From an uncultured Eubacterium sp. (GTDB taxonomy: Bacteria; Bacillota; Clostridia; Lachnospirales; Lachnospiraceae): DNA of 28,099 bases. Position numbers and translations under genes: made by a program. The notes beneath the pieces were generated by a model. It was not told the DNA's origin. It did not search any database and was given only the letters and a program-made list of their open reading frames with translations. Every line of letters starts with the position of its first letter. Position 1 is the first letter of the stretch. The stretch spans positions 1-28,099 of the forward strand of contig CAKRGX010000020.1 of assembly GCA_934338065.1 (NCBI GenBank), in the 5' to 3' direction. Of the stretch, positions 28,077 through 28,099 are shown piece by piece.

Positions 28077-28099
28077 CAACAACTTAATATTTGTAAGTG

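Noticed and set aside
1..28099. CRISPR array, tRNA or rRNA genes
   Set aside because: No regularly spaced repeats and no cloverleaf or rRNA-like sequences recognised by eye.

Overview
The window looks like a chromosomal segment of a motile, anaerobic, low-GC Gram-positive bacterium, most likely a member of the Lachnospiraceae (Clostridia). This rests on strong AGGAGG-type ribosome binding sites, AT-rich sigma-A promoters, short ferredoxin and DUF1858 proteins, a flagellin/FliS/DUF6240 block, and a Gram-positive Tad pilus cluster without an outer-membrane secretin. No tRNA, rRNA or CRISPR array was seen.

Layout. 1-111: what looks like the 5' end of a group II intron (minus strand), inserted just after a terminator hairpin and running off the left edge. 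179-2206: DUF1858 protein, a divergent 2[4Fe-4S] ferredoxin and glucose-6-phosphate isomerase. 2296-6245: minus-strand genes for an unknown membrane protein, MurG, a HIT protein, a flavodoxin-SCP2 fusion and a rhomboid protease. 6353-7765: a plus-strand ASKHA/RACo-like protein, separated from rhomboid by a 13-bp inverted repeat that carries two face-to-face promoters.

7771-17718: one long minus-strand Tad/Flp pilus cluster. In transcription order it reads prepilin peptidase, TadZ, TadA, TadB, TadC, a 57-aa Flp pilin, a DUF5702 TadG-like protein, TadE-like pseudopilin with two Cys/His repeats, second prepilin peptidase, second TadE-like protein and DUF6382-FHA protein. Two of these genes (first peptidase and tadB) keep conserved N-termini only if AUU and AUA act as start codons. 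A 154-bp element with perfect 21-bp terminal inverted repeats sits inside the cluster.

17901-24043: a small DUF2508 gene on plus, then a minus-strand flagellar group: degenerate HD-GYP protein, a 952-aa DUF6240 protein with a FliK-like C-terminus, a cysteine-rich flagellin coupled to it by a 4-nt overlap, and FliS. 24174-26321: a secreted subtilisin-like protease with an inserted domain and a lysine-rich Ig-like tail. 26328-27873: a minus-strand operon of DUF2975 membrane protein, XRE-type regulator and a zinc-ribbon/one-TM protein whose C-terminus resembles RNase-type toxin domains. The right edge holds a 20-bp tandem repeat.

Overall the window joins two surface appendage systems (Tad pilus and flagellum) to housekeeping genes. 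The most notable items are the non-AUG starts, the inverted-repeat element, the convergent promoter pair, the cysteine-rich flagellin with its FliK-like partner, and the zinc-ribbon/toxin-like operon.
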